Of a stretch of 64,000 bases of DNA, positions 42,134 through 52,941 are shown in pieces (within the stretch, counting starts at the first letter, position 1; each line of letters opens with the position of its first letter). A program made the translations under genes and the position numbers. The stretch spans positions 496,001-560,000 of the forward strand of contig NZ_CP011047.1 in NCBI RefSeq assembly GCF_000982825.1, read 5' to 3'. Origin of the DNA: Cronobacter sakazakii (GTDB taxonomy: Bacteria > Pseudomonadota > Gammaproteobacteria > Enterobacterales > Enterobacteriaceae). The notes below the pieces were generated by a model that saw only the letters and a list, made by a program, of their open reading frames with translations, did not search any database and had not been told where the DNA came from.

Positions 42134-42651
42134 GGTTCACCTATGGAGGTTGCTTTGGTTAGCGGCGAGACGGCAAGCCCCGCTTCAACGAAGTCCGCCA
42201 GTTGCAGCAACATGACGCGCAGCGGTTTTGGCATCGCGTCGAGCTCAATGGCGTCCATCAGATTCTTCACATATAACCCTAATTCAGTATCGCCTTCAAT
42301 CACCAGACGACGCTGGAAGAAAAGCGTATCGGGATCCTGCTTGCGCGCGGCGATCATCAGCAGATCGGCGGCGTCCGCGCGGAAGGTGACATCAGCCTCG
42401 GCCTGTTCGCGCACAATGAGCTTGTCATTCTCAACCGACGTAAACCAGCGCAGGCCAATATCGCGCACCTCAATGCCAAGCCAGCGGCCTTCCAGAAACG
42501 CCAGTTCGTCATCCGCCAGCGCCTGACGGAATTGCCAGCCGAGCAGTTGCTCCAGCACCTGGCGCTTGAGCGCAAACGGCGCGAGCGCCACCGGCGTTTT
42601 CAGAAGCGAAGGGCCAAGATGTACCAGACAGGAACGCAGATTATTCAACAC
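42127..42651 (-). CDS. ubiT: UbiT (YhbT), SCP2-domain lipid-binding protein for O2-independent ubiquinone synthesis
   Basis: A 174-residue protein with an SCP2 lipid-binding domain that presents ubiquinone intermediates when oxygen is absent; it acts with UbiU and UbiV, encoded divergently at 42900. The family segment KQDPDTLFFQRRLVIEGDTE is present. The GTG start at 42651 is chosen because AAGGAG lies eight bases upstream and gives the E. coli length; an ATG at 42675 has no such site. Confidence 0.92.
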   Translation of the reverse strand: MLNNLRSCLVHLGPSLLKTPVALAPFALKRQVLEQLLGWQFRQALADDELAFLEGRWLGIEVRDIGLRWFTSVENDKLIVREQAEADVTFRADAADLLMIAARKQDPDTLFFQRRLVIEGDTELGLYVKNLMDAIELDAMPKPLRVMLLQLADFVEAGLAVSPLTKATSIGEPC

Positions 42652-42778
42652 GGGCTTTTCTCCTTGCCAGATCACAATGGCCGTTATTGTGCCATATCGG
42701 CCAGGCGAGATAGCGGCTCAAATCAAGCTTTGCGCCTTCGCAGGTACCCCTTTATAGATGCCATCAATACGACATTAG

Positions 42779-42792
42779 CTGCCTTAAATCAA
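42779..42792 (+). promoter_or_regulatory. Possible FNR box between ubiT and ubiUV
   Basis: CTGCC-TTAA-ATCAA has one perfect FNR half-site (ATCAA) and matches 7 of 10 bases of TTGAT-N4-ATCAA. It lies 107 bases upstream of ubiU; anaerobic control of ubiUV by FNR is known in E. coli. Confidence 0.4.
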
Positions 42793-42899
42793 AAATTGTC
42801 GCGGACGGGTTAACTAAAATCGCCGTTCGTTAACAATTTCGCTGCCTTTATGCAGCGCGCCAGGCCGCATTCGGCCTGCTTTTATTTTCAGGACACGCT

Positions 42900-43895
42900 A
42901 TGGAGTTGCTTTGCCCGGCCGGTAACCTTCCGGCTCTGAAGGCGGCCATCGATAATGGCGCGGATGCGGTCTATATCGGTCTGAAAGACGATACCAACGC
43001 CCGCCACTTCGCTGGCCTCAACTTTACCGAGAAAAAATTGCAGGAAGCGGTGAGCTATGTGCACCAGCATGGCCGCAAACTGCATATCGCCATTAATACT
43101 TTCGCGCACCCGGATGGCTATGAACGCTGGGAACGTGCAGTGGATATGGCCGCCCAGCTCGGCGCTGATGCACTAATCTTAGCCGACCTCGCGATGCTGG
43201 AGTACGCCGCGACCCGCTATCCGCACGTGGAGCGTCATGTGTCGGTACAGGCTTCCGCCACTAATGAAGCCGCCATTCGCTTTTACCAGCGCCATTTCGA
43301 CGTGGCCCGCGTGGTGCTGCCGCGCGTGTTATCCATTCATCAGGTGAAACAACTGGCGCGCGTGACGCCGGTGCCGCTGGAAGTGTTCGCCTTCGGCAGC
43401 CTGTGCATCATGGCGGAAGGCCGTTGCTATCTCTCCTCTTACCTCACCGGTGAATCGCCCAATACCGTAGGTGCCTGTTCGCCCGCGCGCTTCGTGCGCT
43501 GGCAGCAGACGGAACAGGGGCTGGAATCGCGCCTGAACGATGTGCTGATTGACCGCTACCAGGAAGGCGAAAACGCCGGATATCCGACGCTCTGCAAGGG
43601 CCGTTATCTGGTGGACGGTCAGCGTTACCATGCGCTCGAAGAGCCCACTAGCCTGAATACGCTGGAGCTGTTGCCGGAGCTGCTGGCGGCCAATATCGCC
43701 TCGGTGAAAATCGAAGGCCGCCAGCGCAGCCCGGCTTACGTCAGCCAGGTGGCGAAAGTCTGGCGTCAGGCTATCGACCGTTGTAAAGCCGACCCGCAGC
43801 GCTTTGCGCCGCAACCGGCCTGGATGGACGCGCTTGGCGCGATGGCCGAAGGCACCCAGACGACGCTCGGCGCGTACCACCGCAAATGGCAGTAA
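42900..43895 (+). CDS. ubiU: UbiU (YhbU), U32-family [4Fe-4S] subunit of the anaerobic ubiquinone hydroxylase
   Basis: A 331-residue peptidase-U32-like protein. Four Cys for the cluster are visible in the middle (SLCIMAEGRCYL, GACSP and TLCKGRY). With UbiV it hydroxylates ubiquinone precursors without O2, using prephenate as oxygen donor. Ten bases separate it from ubiV; the two form an operon divergent from ubiT. Confidence 0.94.
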   Translation: MELLCPAGNLPALKAAIDNGADAVYIGLKDDTNARHFAGLNFTEKKLQEAVSYVHQHGRKLHIAINTFAHPDGYERWERAVDMAAQLGADALILADLAMLEYAATRYPHVERHVSVQASATNEAAIRFYQRHFDVARVVLPRVLSIHQVKQLARVTPVPLEVFAFGSLCIMAEGRCYLSSYLTGESPNTVGACSPARFVRWQQTEQGLESRLNDVLIDRYQEGENAGYPTLCKGRYLVDGQRYHALEEPTSLNTLELLPELLAANIASVKIEGRQRSPAYVSQVAKVWRQAIDRCKADPQRFAPQPAWMDALGAMAEGTQTTLGAYHRKWQ

Positions 43896-43905
43896 GGAGA
43901 GCAGG

Positions 43906-44784
43906 ATGAAATATGCATTAGGACCAGTGCTGTACTACTGGCCGAAAGCGACGCTTGAGAGCTTTTACGAAGCAGCGGCGCAGAGCTCAGCCGATGTGAT
44001 TTATCTCGGCGAGGCGGTGTGCAGCAAACGGCGCGAGACTAAAGCCGCCGACTGGCTGGCGCTTGCCAGAACGCTCGCGGCCAGCGGCAAGCAGGTGGTT
44101 ATCTCAACGCTGGCGCTCGTGCAGGCACCCTCGGAGCTGACCGAGTTGAAGCGCTATATCGATAACGGTGAGTTTCTGATTGAGGCCAACGATTTTGGCG
44201 CGGTGGGGCTGGCGGCCGAGCGCAAGCTGCCGTTCGTCGCGGGCCATGCGCTGAACTGCTACAACGCCGTTACGCTGCGTCTGCTGCTGAAAGACGGCAT
44301 GACGCGCTGGTGTATGCCGGTGGAACTGTCCCGCGACTGGCTGGTGAATCTGCTCGATCAGTGCGACGCGCTCGGTATCCGCCATCAGTTTGAAGTGGAA
44401 GTGCTGAGCTACGGGCATCTGCCGCTCGCCTACTCCGCCCGCTGCTTTACCGCGCGTTCAGAAGACCGGCCGAAAGACGAGTGCGAAACCTGCTGCATCA
44501 AATACCCCAACGGGCGCAGCATGCGGTCGCAGGAGAACAGCCAGGTATTTGTGCTGAACGGCATTCAGACCATGAGCGGTTATGTCTATAACCTCGGCAA
44601 TGAGTTGTCGTCGATGGCAGGGCTGGTGGATATAGTGCGTCTCTCGCCGATGGGCCCCGACACGCTGGAGATGCTCGACGCGTTCCGGGCCAACGAAAAC
44701 GGCACCGCGCCGCTGGCGCTCGCCGCCCACAGCGACTGCAACGGGTACTGGCGCAGGCTCGCCGGGATGGCGCTGCAGTCATAA
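43906..44784 (+). CDS. ubiV: UbiV (YhbV), U32-family [4Fe-4S] partner of UbiU
   Basis: 292 residues. Cluster ligands: Cys39 in GEAVCSK and the trio in SARCF...DECETCC. Forms the UbiU-UbiV heterodimer for oxygen-independent hydroxylation in ubiquinone synthesis. Start at 43906 after AAGGAGAGCAGG, giving the E. coli length; the longer frame from 43804 lies inside ubiU and is rejected. Confidence 0.94.
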   Translation: MKYALGPVLYYWPKATLESFYEAAAQSSADVIYLGEAVCSKRRETKAADWLALARTLAASGKQVVISTLALVQAPSELTELKRYIDNGEFLIEANDFGAVGLAAERKLPFVAGHALNCYNAVTLRLLLKDGMTRWCMPVELSRDWLVNLLDQCDALGIRHQFEVEVLSYGHLPLAYSARCFTARSEDRPKDECETCCIKYPNGRSMRSQENSQVFVLNGIQTMSGYVYNLGNELSSMAGLVDIVRLSPMGPDTLEMLDAFRANENGTAPLALAAHSDCNGYWRRLAGMALQS

Positions 44785-44936
44785 GAAAAGGCTCACTTTG
44801 TTAACAGCATTTTGCAGGAGTTCATGCAGTATGAAAGGACAGCTTTCCGGCCGGGCCGCGGGCAAAATCCCCGAAATGCGCCAGGCTGGAAGAAGACCTT
44901 CAATCTGATGACTATGCTGTAATTAAGTGAGCCGTT

Positions 44937-45947
44937 ATGTCTGATAAATCTGTTGTGCCTTTTTCGGTGCTCGATCTCGCGCCGATCCCGCAAGGCTCCT
45001 CCGCCCGTGAGGCGTTCCACCACTCGCTCGATTTAGCCCGTCTCGCCGAGAAGCGCGGCTACGACCGCTACTGGCTGGCGGAACATCACAATATGACCGG
45101 CATCGCCAGCGCCGCGACGTCGGTACTGATTGGCTATCTCGCTGCCAATACCACCACGCTGCGCCTGGGCTCCGGCGGCGTGATGCTGCCTAACCACGCC
45201 CCGCTGGTGATTGCCGAGCAGTTCGGCACGCTCGACGCGCTCTATCCTGGCCGTATTGAGCTGGGCCTGGGCCGTGCGCCGGGCAGCGATCAGCGCACGA
45301 TGATGGCGCTGCGCCGTCATATGAATCACGACATCGATAACTTCCCGCGTGATGTAAAAGAGCTGACGGACTGGTTCGACGCCCGCGATCCGAACCCGGC
45401 GGTACGCCCGGTGCCGGGTTACGGCGCAAAACTCCCGGTATGGCTGCTGGGTTCAAGCCTTTACAGCGCGCAGCTGGCCGCGCAGATGGGCCTGCCGTTC
45501 GCGTTCGCGTCGCATTTCGCGCCGGATATGCTGTTGCAGGCCCTGCACCTCTACCGCACGCACTTCCAGCCTTCTGAGCGCCTGGAAAAACCGTATGCGA
45601 TGGTGTGCATTAATATCGTCGCCGCCGACAGCAATCGCGATGCGGAGTTTCTGTTTACCTCGATGCAGCAGGCCTTTGTGAAGCTGCGCCGCGGCGAAAC
45701 CGGCCAGTTGCCGCCGCCAATTGCGTCTATGGAGAATTTCTGGAGCCCGGCGGAGCAGTACGGCGTTCAGCAGGCGCTCAGTATGTCGCTGGTCGGCGAT
45801 AAAGCGAAAGTCCGCCACGGATTATTGTCCATACTGCGTGAAACCGACGCCGATGAGATTATGGTTAACGGCCAGATTTTCGATCACGACGCGCGGCTGC
45901 ACTCGTTTGATCTCGCCATGCAGGTGCGGGAAGAACTGTTAAGCTAA
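44937..45947 (+). CDS. yhbW: YhbW, luciferase-like flavin monooxygenase
   Basis: A 336-residue protein of the bacterial luciferase-like (MsnO8/limB-type) family: [25 protein letters not shown] near residues 43-67 and [15 protein letters not shown] near 102-116 are typical. It probably uses reduced flavin; the substrate is unknown. Matches E. coli YhbW in place. Convergent with mtr across a hairpin. Confidence 0.9.
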   Translation: MSDKSVVPFSVLDLAPIPQGSSAREAFHHSLDLARLAEKRGYDRYWLAEHHNMTGIASAATSVLIGYLAANTTTLRLGSGGVMLPNHAPLVIAEQFGTLDALYPGRIELGLGRAPGSDQRTMMALRRHMNHDIDNFPRDVKELTDWFDARDPNPAVRPVPGYGAKLPVWLLGSSLYSAQLAAQMGLPFAFASHFAPDMLLQALHLYRTHFQPSERLEKPYAMVCINIVAADSNRDAEFLFTSMQQAFVKLRRGETGQLPPPIASMENFWSPAEQYGVQQALSMSLVGDKAKVRHGLLSILRETDADEIMVNGQIFDHDARLHSFDLAMQVREELLS

Positions 45948-45957
45948 TGCGGTTTTC

Positions 45958-45980
45958 GCCCTCTCCCGCCGGGAGAGGGC
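45958..45980. terminator. Hairpin between yhbW and mtr
   Basis: GCCCTCTCCC (45958-45967) and GGGAGAGGGC (45971-45980) form a perfect 10-base stem between convergent genes; it is preceded by TTTTC and followed by AAAG, so it may end both transcripts. Confidence 0.65.
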
Positions 45981-45990
45981 AAAGCAATGA

Positions 45991-47235
45991 TTACTGATAG
46001 ACCGGCAGCAGGTTGAAGCTGGAAAGCAAGTGCACCACCGCGTTACCGAGCCCAAACAGCAGGATCAACGCAATCATCCCCTTTCCCCCCCAGACGCGAA
46101 AGTGCGGGCTGCCGAAGCGCTTACGTGATGCGCGCGCCAGCAGTGCCGGCACAATCGCCGCCCAGATAGTCGCCGCAAGGCCAGCATAGCCAATCGCATA
46201 CAGAAAACCGTTCGGCCACAGCAGCCCGCCCGCCATCGGCGGTAAGAACGTCAGCAACGCCGTTTTGAGACGCCCGCGCGGCGAATCATCAAAGCCAAAA
46301 AGATCGGCCAGATAGTCAAACAGCCCCAGCGTCACGCCCAGGAAAGAACTCGCCACGGCGAAGTTGGAAAACACAATCAGCAGCACATCCAGCGTGCGGC
46401 TGTTCAGCACGTCGCTCAGCGCGCCCACCAGCACATCGATATTACCGCCCGCCTTCGCGATGCCGATAAATTCCGGGCGCGGAATGTTGCCCATCGTCGC
46501 CAGCAGCCAGACGATATAAAGCGCCAGCGCAATCAGCGTTCCCAGAACCAGGCAGCGAATAATCACGCCTGGCGCTTTACCGTAATATTTCATCAGGCTC
46601 GGCACGTTGCCGTGGTAGCCGAAAGACGCCAGGCAAAACGGCAGCGTCATTAAGAGATACGGCGTGTAACTCGGGCTTGCCTCAACGGTGTTAAACAGCG
46701 TGGCGGGCTCCACATGGCCCAGCAGGCCGCCGAACGTCAGAAAGAACGTGATGACCTTGGCACCCAGTACAATGGCCGTCATCCGGCTTACGGCATGCGT
46801 GGAGAGCCAGACGATAAACGCCACCACCAGCGCGAAGCCAAACCCTGCCAGCCGCGCGGGCACGTCGATATTCATGCCCGCGAGCGTGTGGTGGAGCACT
46901 GAGCCGCTGGCTGAGATATAGGCGTACGTCAGGATATAGAGCACAAACGCGACGGACGCGCCATTCACCACGTTCCAGCCCTTACCGAGCAAGTCGCGGG
47001 TGATGGTGTCGAAGCTGGCGCCGATATGGTAGTTGAGGTTGGCTTCCAGCAGCATTAACCCGGAATGCAGCATACAAAACCAGGTGAACACCAGAGCGAG
47101 CAGCGACCAGAAAAACCACGCGCCGGACATCACGACCGGCAGAGAGAACATGCCTGCGCCAATGATAGTACCGGCGATAATCACAACGCCGCTTAAAAGC
47201 GAAGGTGAAGCGCTGCGGGCAACGAGTGTGGTCAT
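45991..47235 (-). CDS. mtr: Mtr, high-affinity tryptophan permease
   Basis: A 414-residue AAAP-family H+/tryptophan symporter with eleven membrane segments. The opening [24 protein letters not shown] is typical of Mtr/TnaB/TyrP. Length equals E. coli Mtr. A TrpR-type operator lies 36 bases upstream of the start at 47271-47290. Confidence 0.96.
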   Translation of the reverse strand: MTTLVARSASPSLLSGVVIIAGTIIGAGMFSLPVVMSGAWFFWSLLALVFTWFCMLHSGLMLLEANLNYHIGASFDTITRDLLGKGWNVVNGASVAFVLYILTYAYISASGSVLHHTLAGMNIDVPARLAGFGFALVVAFIVWLSTHAVSRMTAIVLGAKVITFFLTFGGLLGHVEPATLFNTVEASPSYTPYLLMTLPFCLASFGYHGNVPSLMKYYGKAPGVIIRCLVLGTLIALALYIVWLLATMGNIPRPEFIGIAKAGGNIDVLVGALSDVLNSRTLDVLLIVFSNFAVASSFLGVTLGLFDYLADLFGFDDSPRGRLKTALLTFLPPMAGGLLWPNGFLYAIGYAGLAATIWAAIVPALLARASRKRFGSPHFRVWGGKGMIALILLFGLGNAVVHLLSSFNLLPVYQ

Positions 47236-47270
47236 AAAGCTTTCCCGTGAAAGTGATGCTGATGATTCAT

Positions 47271-47290
47271 TGTACCAGTACGCGAGTACA
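47271..47290 (-). promoter_or_regulatory. TrpR operator of mtr
   Basis: The minus strand reads TGTACTCGCGTACTGGTACA, one base different from the E. coli mtr TrpR operator as I recall it; the GTAC half-sites are symmetric. It fits tryptophan-dependent repression of mtr. Confidence 0.85.
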
Positions 47291-47306
47291 AAAAGGAGAA
47301 AAAATT

Positions 47307-47471
47307 ATGGCTTTAATAAAGCATGACGTCTTCGGCTGGCCGCAGCGCAGTATGGCAGCGAATTTATCAGGCAGTCGCTTGCGATACAGCACGTTAGTTT
47401 TTTCGTCAGAAAGGCGTGCAGCCAGGAAGGATGGGACTCTGCAAGGCGAGCGCACTGAATCACGCCCATAA
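47307..47471 (+). CDS. Possible small ORF upstream of mtr
   Basis: 54 codons starting MALIKHDVFGWPQRSM. The ATG is preceded by AAGGAG at nine bases, an unusually good ribosome site, and the frame lies just downstream of the TrpR operator, facing away from mtr. The product is Arg/Ser-rich at its end with no recognisable domain, and the stop falls at the edge of the deaD terminator. It may be real or chance. Confidence 0.25.
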   Translation: MALIKHDVFGWPQRSMAANLSGSRLRYSTLVFSSERRAARKDGTLQGERTESRP

Positions 47472-47497
47472 AAAAAGCCCCGGCATGGCCGGGGCTT
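47468..47497 (-). terminator. Terminator after deaD
   Basis: On the minus strand AAGCCCCGGC, loop, GCCGGGGCTT and a run of seven T, 20 bases after the deaD stop. Confidence 0.9.
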
Positions 47498-47516
47498 GTT
47501 GTCAGACTTTCTGCGC

Positions 47517-49424
47517 TTATGCGTCGCCGAAACGACGGCGCGGGGTCGCTGCGTCATCACGACGCGGGCCGCGGCCGCCTTCACGACGATCGCCGCCGAA
47601 GCTACGACCGCCTTCGCGACGTTCGCCGCTGAAACGACGACCTTCGCCACGGCCTTCACCGCGACCGCCTTCACGACGTTCGCCACCGAAACCACGACCA
47701 CCGCCGCCAGGACGACGATCGCCGCGCGGCTGTGCATCACCCATCAGCTGCATATTCATCGGCTTGTTCAGAATACGCGTACGGGTGAAGTGCTGCAGCA
47801 CTTCGGTCGGCATGCCTTTCGGCAGCTCAATGGTGGAGTGAGACGCGAACAGCTTGATGTTACCGATGTAACGGCTGCTGATATCACCTTCGTTGGCGAT
47901 AGCGCCCACAATGTGACGCACTTCGACGCCATCATCACGGCCCACTTCGATGCGGTACAGTTCCATATCGCCAGCGTCACGACGCTCACGACGCGGACGG
48001 TCTTCACCGTTGCGGTCGCCACGCGGGCCACGATCGTTACGGTCGCCACGACGCTCGAAACGGTCATCGCGATCGCGGAATTCACGCTTCGGACGCATCG
48101 GCGCATCCGGCGGCAGGATCAGCGGACGTTCGCCCTGCGCCATTTTCAGCAACGCAGCAGCCAGCGTTTCCACATCCAGCTCGCCTTCCGGCTGAAGCTT
48201 GGTCAGCAGCGCACGGTACTGGTCCAGATCGCTGCTTTCCAGCTGCTGCTGGACTTTCGCGGCGAATTTTTCCAGACGGCGTTTGCCCAGCAGTTCTGCG
48301 TTCGGCAGCTCTACTTCCGGAATGGTCAGCTTCATGGTGCGTTCAATGTTACGCAGCAGACGACGCTCACGGTTCTCAACGAACAGCAGCGCACGACCTG
48401 CACGGCCCGCACGACCGGTACGGCCGATACGGTGAACGTAAGACTCGGAGTCCATCGGGATGTCGTAGTTCACCACAAGGCTGATACGCTCAACGTCCAG
48501 ACCACGCGCCGCAACGTCGGTTGCGATCAGGATATCCAGACGACCGTCTTTCAGACGCTCCAGCGTCTGCTCGCGCAGGGCCTGGTTCATGTCACCGTTC
48601 AGCGCGGCGCTGTTGTAGCCGCTGCGCTCCAGCGCTTCAGCCACTTCCAGGGTCGCGTTTTTGGTGCGCACGAAGATAATCGCCGCGTCAAAATCTTCCG
48701 CTTCCAGGAAACGCACCAGCGCTTCGTTTTTACGCATGCCGTACACAGACCAGTAGCTCTGGCTGATGTCCGGGCGAGTGGTGACGCTGGACTGGATGCG
48801 CACTTCCTGCGGCTCTTTCATAAAGCGGCGGGTGATGCGACGAATCGCTTCCGGCATGGTCGCGGAGAAGAGCGCGGTCTGATGTTCAGCCGGGATCTGC
48901 GCCATGATGGTTTCAACGTCTTCGATGAAGCCCATACGCAGCATTTCGTCTGCTTCGTCCAGTACCAGGCCTTTCAGGTTAGAAAGATCCAGCGTGCCGC
49001 GCTTGAGGTGATCCAGCAGACGGCCCGGCGTACCGACCACAATCTGCGGACCCTGGCGCAGTGCGCGCAGCTGCACGTCATAACGCTGGCCGCCATACAG
49101 GGCCACGACGTTTACGCCATGCATATGTTTAGAGAAATCGGTCATGGCTTCAGCAACCTGAACCGCCAGTTCGCGGGTCGGAGCCAGAACCAGAATCTGC
49201 GGCGCGCGCAGAGTTTCATCAATGTTGTGGAGCAGCGGCAGTGAGAACGCTGCGGTTTTGCCGCTACCGGTCTGGGCCATACCCAGAACGTCGCGACCAC
49301 CCAGCAGATGCGGAATACATTCTGCCTGGATTGGAGATGGTTTTTCGTAACCCAGATCGTTAAGGGCTTCAAGGATTGGAGCCTTCAGGCCCAGATCAGT
49401 AAAAGTGGTTTCGAATTCAGCCAT
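47517..49424 (-). CDS. deaD: DeaD (CsdA), cold-shock DEAD-box RNA helicase
   Basis: 635 residues. Helicase motifs in order: Q-motif region, [11 protein letters not shown] (I, about 46-56), PTRELA (Ia), GTPGRLLDH (Ib), DEAD (II, about 156-159), SAT (III), then ARGLD (V) and [13 protein letters not shown] (VI). A C-terminal RNA-binding domain (about 480-560) and an Arg/Gly-rich tail with repeated FGGERREGG follow. It acts in ribosome assembly and mRNA decay in the cold. Start at 49424 (MAEFETTF), overlapping the upstream yrbN stop by eight bases. Confidence 0.96.
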   Translation of the reverse strand: MAEFETTFTDLGLKAPILEALNDLGYEKPSPIQAECIPHLLGGRDVLGMAQTGSGKTAAFSLPLLHNIDETLRAPQILVLAPTRELAVQVAEAMTDFSKHMHGVNVVALYGGQRYDVQLRALRQGPQIVVGTPGRLLDHLKRGTLDLSNLKGLVLDEADEMLRMGFIEDVETIMAQIPAEHQTALFSATMPEAIRRITRRFMKEPQEVRIQSSVTTRPDISQSYWSVYGMRKNEALVRFLEAEDFDAAIIFVRTKNATLEVAEALERSGYNSAALNGDMNQALREQTLERLKDGRLDILIATDVAARGLDVERISLVVNYDIPMDSESYVHRIGRTGRAGRAGRALLFVENRERRLLRNIERTMKLTIPEVELPNAELLGKRRLEKFAAKVQQQLESSDLDQYRALLTKLQPEGELDVETLAAALLKMAQGERPLILPPDAPMRPKREFRDRDDRFERRGDRNDRGPRGDRNGEDRPRRERRDAGDMELYRIEVGRDDGVEVRHIVGAIANEGDISSRYIGNIKLFASHSTIELPKGMPTEVLQHFTRTRILNKPMNMQLMGDAQPRGDRRPGGGGRGFGGERREGGRGEGRGEGRRFSGERREGGRSFGGDRREGGRGPRRDDAATPRRRFGDA

Positions 49425-49497
49425 GTAGTACGAGTGCCTCAGAATTAATGGCGGCCAGTCTACATAACTCATCGTGAAAATTTTCTGCAATTTTCAT
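49417..49497 (-). CDS. yrbN: YrbN, 26-residue leader peptide coupled to deaD
   Basis: The frame ATG (49497) to TGA (49417) encodes a 26-residue peptide beginning [15 protein letters not shown] and ending LVLHG, matching E. coli YrbN as I recall it. Its end overlaps the deaD start by eight bases, which suggests translational coupling of deaD to yrbN. Confidence 0.85.
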   Translation of the reverse strand: MKIAENFHDELCRLAAINSEALVLHG

Positions 49498-49604
49498 TAA
49501 AAGTGTGAACCGGCTCAAAGTAGGTGTATTAACGAACAAACAAGCCCTCACCGGTTAAGGTGATGACTTTAGTAAAAAAATCCGTGGGCTGAAATGTTCG
49601 TCAG

Positions 49605-50489
49605 CTATTGCTGGTCCGATTCTGCCAGGTCATCTTGCTCCTGGCCCAAGAGCGCTAATTCCAACAATGCATAACGGTGCTCAACGAAGTTGTGGACGTT
49701 GTTAGCAACCGCTAATTTGAACAGTGCCGTGGCGCTGTCCTTATCCCCCAGACTTAGGTAGTACTTACCTAAATAGAAGTTGGTTTCACTGAGATGCTCA
49801 GCGAGCGAGGTGTTATCCGTTGCGTCTGCCTTCAGGCGTTCCATTAGCGTTTTTTCGCTAATGTCGCCGAGCCAGAATTCGACAATGTTCCATCCCCACT
49901 GTTCTTTGTCCGATTTCTCAAAGCGTTCTTGCAAGGCCGCTTTGGCCTGTTTCTCATCCATTTTGCTTTCAGCAAGGAAGAGCCACAGACTACGGAAAGG
50001 ATCATTGGGATCGTCGTGATAAAACGCCAGCAGATCATCTTGCGCTAATCGGTAACGTCCGCCGTAATAGAGGGCGATACCGCGATTCAAATGCGCGTAG
50101 TTGTAAGTTGGATCAAGCTCAAGTACAGAATCAAACGCTTCATAGGCAGCATCAAAATTGCCTGCCTGCGTTAAATAAATGCCTAAGTAGTTGAATACTT
50201 CAGGCATATCGGGTCGGATAGCCAGCGCTTGTGAAAAATCATTTCGCGCCAGTGCCCGCAAACCAAGACTATCATACAACACTCCGCGCTCATATAAAAG
50301 CTGTGCGCGTTCATCATCGGTTAAAGCCCGACTTGCGAGGATCTGCTCCATGCGTGCGAGGATCACTTCTTGCTGCAAGGCCGGTTGCAATGGCACCGCC
50401 AGGACCTCGCTCTTACGCCAGGCAGAGTTGCTGCATCCTGCCAGCGTGAGTGCTGTCGCAACGAAACACCAGCGCAATAAAGGCTTCAT
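49605..50489 (-). CDS. nlpI: NlpI, TPR lipoprotein adaptor
   Basis: A 294-residue outer-membrane lipoprotein: lipobox LAGC with Cys19, then a mainly TPR-helical chain ([29 protein letters not shown] is one repeat). NlpI binds the protease Prc and peptidoglycan endopeptidases such as MepS and scaffolds their turnover. It lies downstream of pnp on the same strand, 116 bases away. Confidence 0.96.
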   Translation of the reverse strand: MKPLLRWCFVATALTLAGCSNSAWRKSEVLAVPLQPALQQEVILARMEQILASRALTDDERAQLLYERGVLYDSLGLRALARNDFSQALAIRPDMPEVFNYLGIYLTQAGNFDAAYEAFDSVLELDPTYNYAHLNRGIALYYGGRYRLAQDDLLAFYHDDPNDPFRSLWLFLAESKMDEKQAKAALQERFEKSDKEQWGWNIVEFWLGDISEKTLMERLKADATDNTSLAEHLSETNFYLGKYYLSLGDKDSATALFKLAVANNVHNFVEHRYALLELALLGQEQDDLAESDQQ

Positions 50490-50568
50490 TTCCTACTCCC
50501 GAAGACAACTATTGGATGAACGTCCTGTCCCCCGGCTGCAAACGGGGCATCCTGCCTCGTAACAAATG

Positions 50569-50592
50569 GCTCTCCGTGTCGCCACGGAGAGC
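50569..50592 (-). other. Hairpin between pnp and nlpI
   Basis: GCTCTCCGTG (50569-50578) and CACGGAGAGC (50583-50592) make a perfect 10-base stem with loop TCGC, 14 bases after the pnp stop. There is no good T run on the minus strand, so partial termination or a 3'-exonuclease block is more likely than full stop. Confidence 0.6.
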
Positions 50593-50605
50593 TAAACGGC
50601 AAACC

Positions 50606-52741
50606 TTACTCGGCTTCCGGCGCAGCAGGGGCTGCTGCTTCCTGAGTCTGCTCGGTTGCTTCTTTGATGCTCAGACGTACGCGGCCCTGACGGTCAACTT
50701 CCAGTACCTTAACCGGTACTTCCTGACCCATCTGCAGATAGTCGGTCACTTTCTCAACGCGCTTGTCGGCGATCTGAGAGATATGTACCAGACCTTCTTT
50801 ACCGCCGCCGATAGCGACGAAGGCACCGAAGTCAACGATGCGGGTCACTTTACCATTGTAGATACGGCCCACTTCGATTTCAGCGGTAATCTCTTCGATA
50901 CGACGAATTGCGTGTTTCGCTTTCTCGCCGTCGGTCGCTGCAATTTTCACCGTGCCGTCATCTTCGATTTCGATGGTGGTGCCGGTTTCTTCAGTCAGCG
51001 CACGAATCACAGAGCCGCCTTTACCGATCACGTCTTTGATCTTGTCCGGGCTGATCTTGATGGTGTGAATACGCGGTGCGAACTGAGAGATATCGCCACG
51101 CGGTGCGTTGATAGCCTGTTCCATCACGCCAAGAATGTGCAGACGCGCACCTTTAGCCTGATTCAGCGCCACCTGCATGATCTCTTTGGTGATGCCTTCG
51201 ATTTTGATATCCATCTGCAGCGCAGTGATACCTTCACGGGAACCGGCTACTTTGAAGTCCATGTCGCCCAGGTGGTCTTCATCACCCAGAATGTCGGACA
51301 GTACGACAAAGTTTTCGCCTTCTTTCACCAGACCCATCGCAATACCCGCGACAGCGGCTTTAATCGGCACGCCCGCGTCCATCAGCGCCAGAGAAGCGCC
51401 ACACACGGAAGCCATGGAAGAAGAACCATTGGATTCGGTGATTTCAGACACCACGCGGACGGTGTACGGGAAGCGGTCAGCTGCCGGCATGACTGCCAGT
51501 ACGCCGCGTTTCGCCAGACGACCGTGACCGATTTCACGACGCTTCGGAGAACCGACCATGCCGGTTTCGCCGACAGAGTACGGAGGGAAGTTGTAGTGGA
51601 ACAGGAAGCGGTCAGTACGCTCGCCCATCAGTTCGTCGATATTCTGCGCGTCGCGTTCGGTACCGAGCGTCGCGGTAACCAGCGCCTGCGTTTCACCACG
51701 GGTGAACAGCGCGGAGCCGTGAGTACGCGGCAGTACGCCAGTGCGCACGTCCAGGCCACGGATCATGTCTTTTTCGCGACCATCGATACGCGGTTCGCCA
51801 GCCAGTACGCGGGAACGAACAACGTTCTTCTCGATAGCGTGCAGGATGTCGCCCAGCTCGTTTTCGTCAAGCGCGTCGCCTTCGGCCTGTTCAGCCTGCA
51901 ATGCCGCGATGACGTCCGCTTTGATAGCGTCGATCTGGCTGTAACGTTCTTGTTTATCAGTGATGCGGTACGCGTCGCTCAGACGAGATTCAGCCAGCGC
52001 TTTCACGCGCGCGTTGAGCGCTTCGTTAGCGGCTTCAGGCTGCCAGTCCCAGCGCGGTTTGCCCGCTTCTTTCACCAGATCGTTGATATTCTGAATCACA
52101 ACCTGCTGCTGCTCGTGGCCGAACACCACGGCGCCCAGCATCTGATCTTCGCTCAGCAGTTCAGCTTCGGATTCCACCATCAGCACGGCGCTTTCAGTAC
52201 CAGCGACAACCAGATCCAGTTTGCTGGATTTCAGCTCATCCTGGGTCGGGTTCAGTACGTACTGGTCGTTGATGTAACCCACGCGCGCGGCACCAATCGG
52301 GCCGTTGAATGGAATACCGGACAGAGACAGCGCAGCGGACGCGCCAATCATCGCAACGATATCCGGGTTAACCTGTGGGTTAACGGAAACAACGGTCGCG
52401 ATAACCTGAACTTCGTTAACGAAGCCTTCCGGGAACAGCGGACGCAGCGGGCGGTCAATCAGACGCGCGATCAGCGTTTCGCCTTCGCTCGGACGGCCTT
52501 CACGACGGAAGAAACCGCCCGGGATGCGGCCAGCAGCGTAGGTACGCTCCTGATAGTTAATGGTCAGCGGGAAAAAGTCCTGGCCCGGCTTCGCTTTTTT
52601 AGCACCAACTACGGTCACGAATACCGCAGTGTCATCCATGCTTACCATAACGGCAGCAGTGGCCTGACGAGCCATCATTCCGGTTTCAAGAGTGACAGTA
52701 TGTTGACCATACTGAAATTTGCGGACGATCGGATTAAGCAA
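50606..52741 (-). CDS. pnp: PNPase, polynucleotide phosphorylase
   Basis: 711 residues: two RNase PH-like domains with a helical linker, then KH (about 553-612, [16 protein letters not shown]) and S1 domains (about 622-690), ending in an Ala/Pro/Glu-rich tail. It degrades RNA 3'-5' with phosphate and is part of the RNA degradosome. TTG start at 52741 with AAAGGG seven bases upstream, as in E. coli. Its leader carries the RNase III-type stem (52798-52891). Confidence 0.97.
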   Translation of the reverse strand: MLNPIVRKFQYGQHTVTLETGMMARQATAAVMVSMDDTAVFVTVVGAKKAKPGQDFFPLTINYQERTYAAGRIPGGFFRREGRPSEGETLIARLIDRPLRPLFPEGFVNEVQVIATVVSVNPQVNPDIVAMIGASAALSLSGIPFNGPIGAARVGYINDQYVLNPTQDELKSSKLDLVVAGTESAVLMVESEAELLSEDQMLGAVVFGHEQQQVVIQNINDLVKEAGKPRWDWQPEAANEALNARVKALAESRLSDAYRITDKQERYSQIDAIKADVIAALQAEQAEGDALDENELGDILHAIEKNVVRSRVLAGEPRIDGREKDMIRGLDVRTGVLPRTHGSALFTRGETQALVTATLGTERDAQNIDELMGERTDRFLFHYNFPPYSVGETGMVGSPKRREIGHGRLAKRGVLAVMPAADRFPYTVRVVSEITESNGSSSMASVCGASLALMDAGVPIKAAVAGIAMGLVKEGENFVVLSDILGDEDHLGDMDFKVAGSREGITALQMDIKIEGITKEIMQVALNQAKGARLHILGVMEQAINAPRGDISQFAPRIHTIKISPDKIKDVIGKGGSVIRALTEETGTTIEIEDDGTVKIAATDGEKAKHAIRRIEEITAEIEVGRIYNGKVTRIVDFGAFVAIGGGKEGLVHISQIADKRVEKVTDYLQMGQEVPVKVLEVDRQGRVRLSIKEATEQTQEAAAPAAPEAE

Positions 52742-52941
52742 AATTATACCCTTTCTAAATGAAGAACAGCACGCCCAAAGCCGTGCTGACAGTACCCGAT
52801 CTTCTTTGCATCCTCGCGACTAATGACAACCTTAACCCGCCTGTGCGGATAAAGCCTCTCATTAGCCGCGCGAACCTCTGCAACGAAGATCATACTTAGC
52901 AACAATACATGAGTTTACTCGTAATTGCTGCCGTCTGGTCG
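52742..52941 (-). promoter_or_regulatory. pnp leader with autoregulatory stem-loops
   Basis: A long imperfect stem is formed by 52798-52827 (GATCTTCTTTGCATCCTCGC and onward) and 52858-52891 (ending CAACGAAGATC); a shorter one has arms CAGCACG (52767-52773) and CGTGCTG (52782-52788). In E. coli the long stem is cut by RNase III, after which PNPase represses its own mRNA. The layout is preserved here. Confidence 0.8.

Noticed and set aside
47496..49244. 582-codon open frame antisense to deaD
   Set aside because: Shadow of the helicase gene; the Thr/Phe/Arg-rich composition results from reversed codons.
50450..52762. 770-codon open frame antisense to pnp
   Set aside because: It lies wholly opposite pnp, a certain gene, and its long openness follows from GC-rich codon bias. 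The translation is rich in His, Arg, Phe and Thr with no domain.
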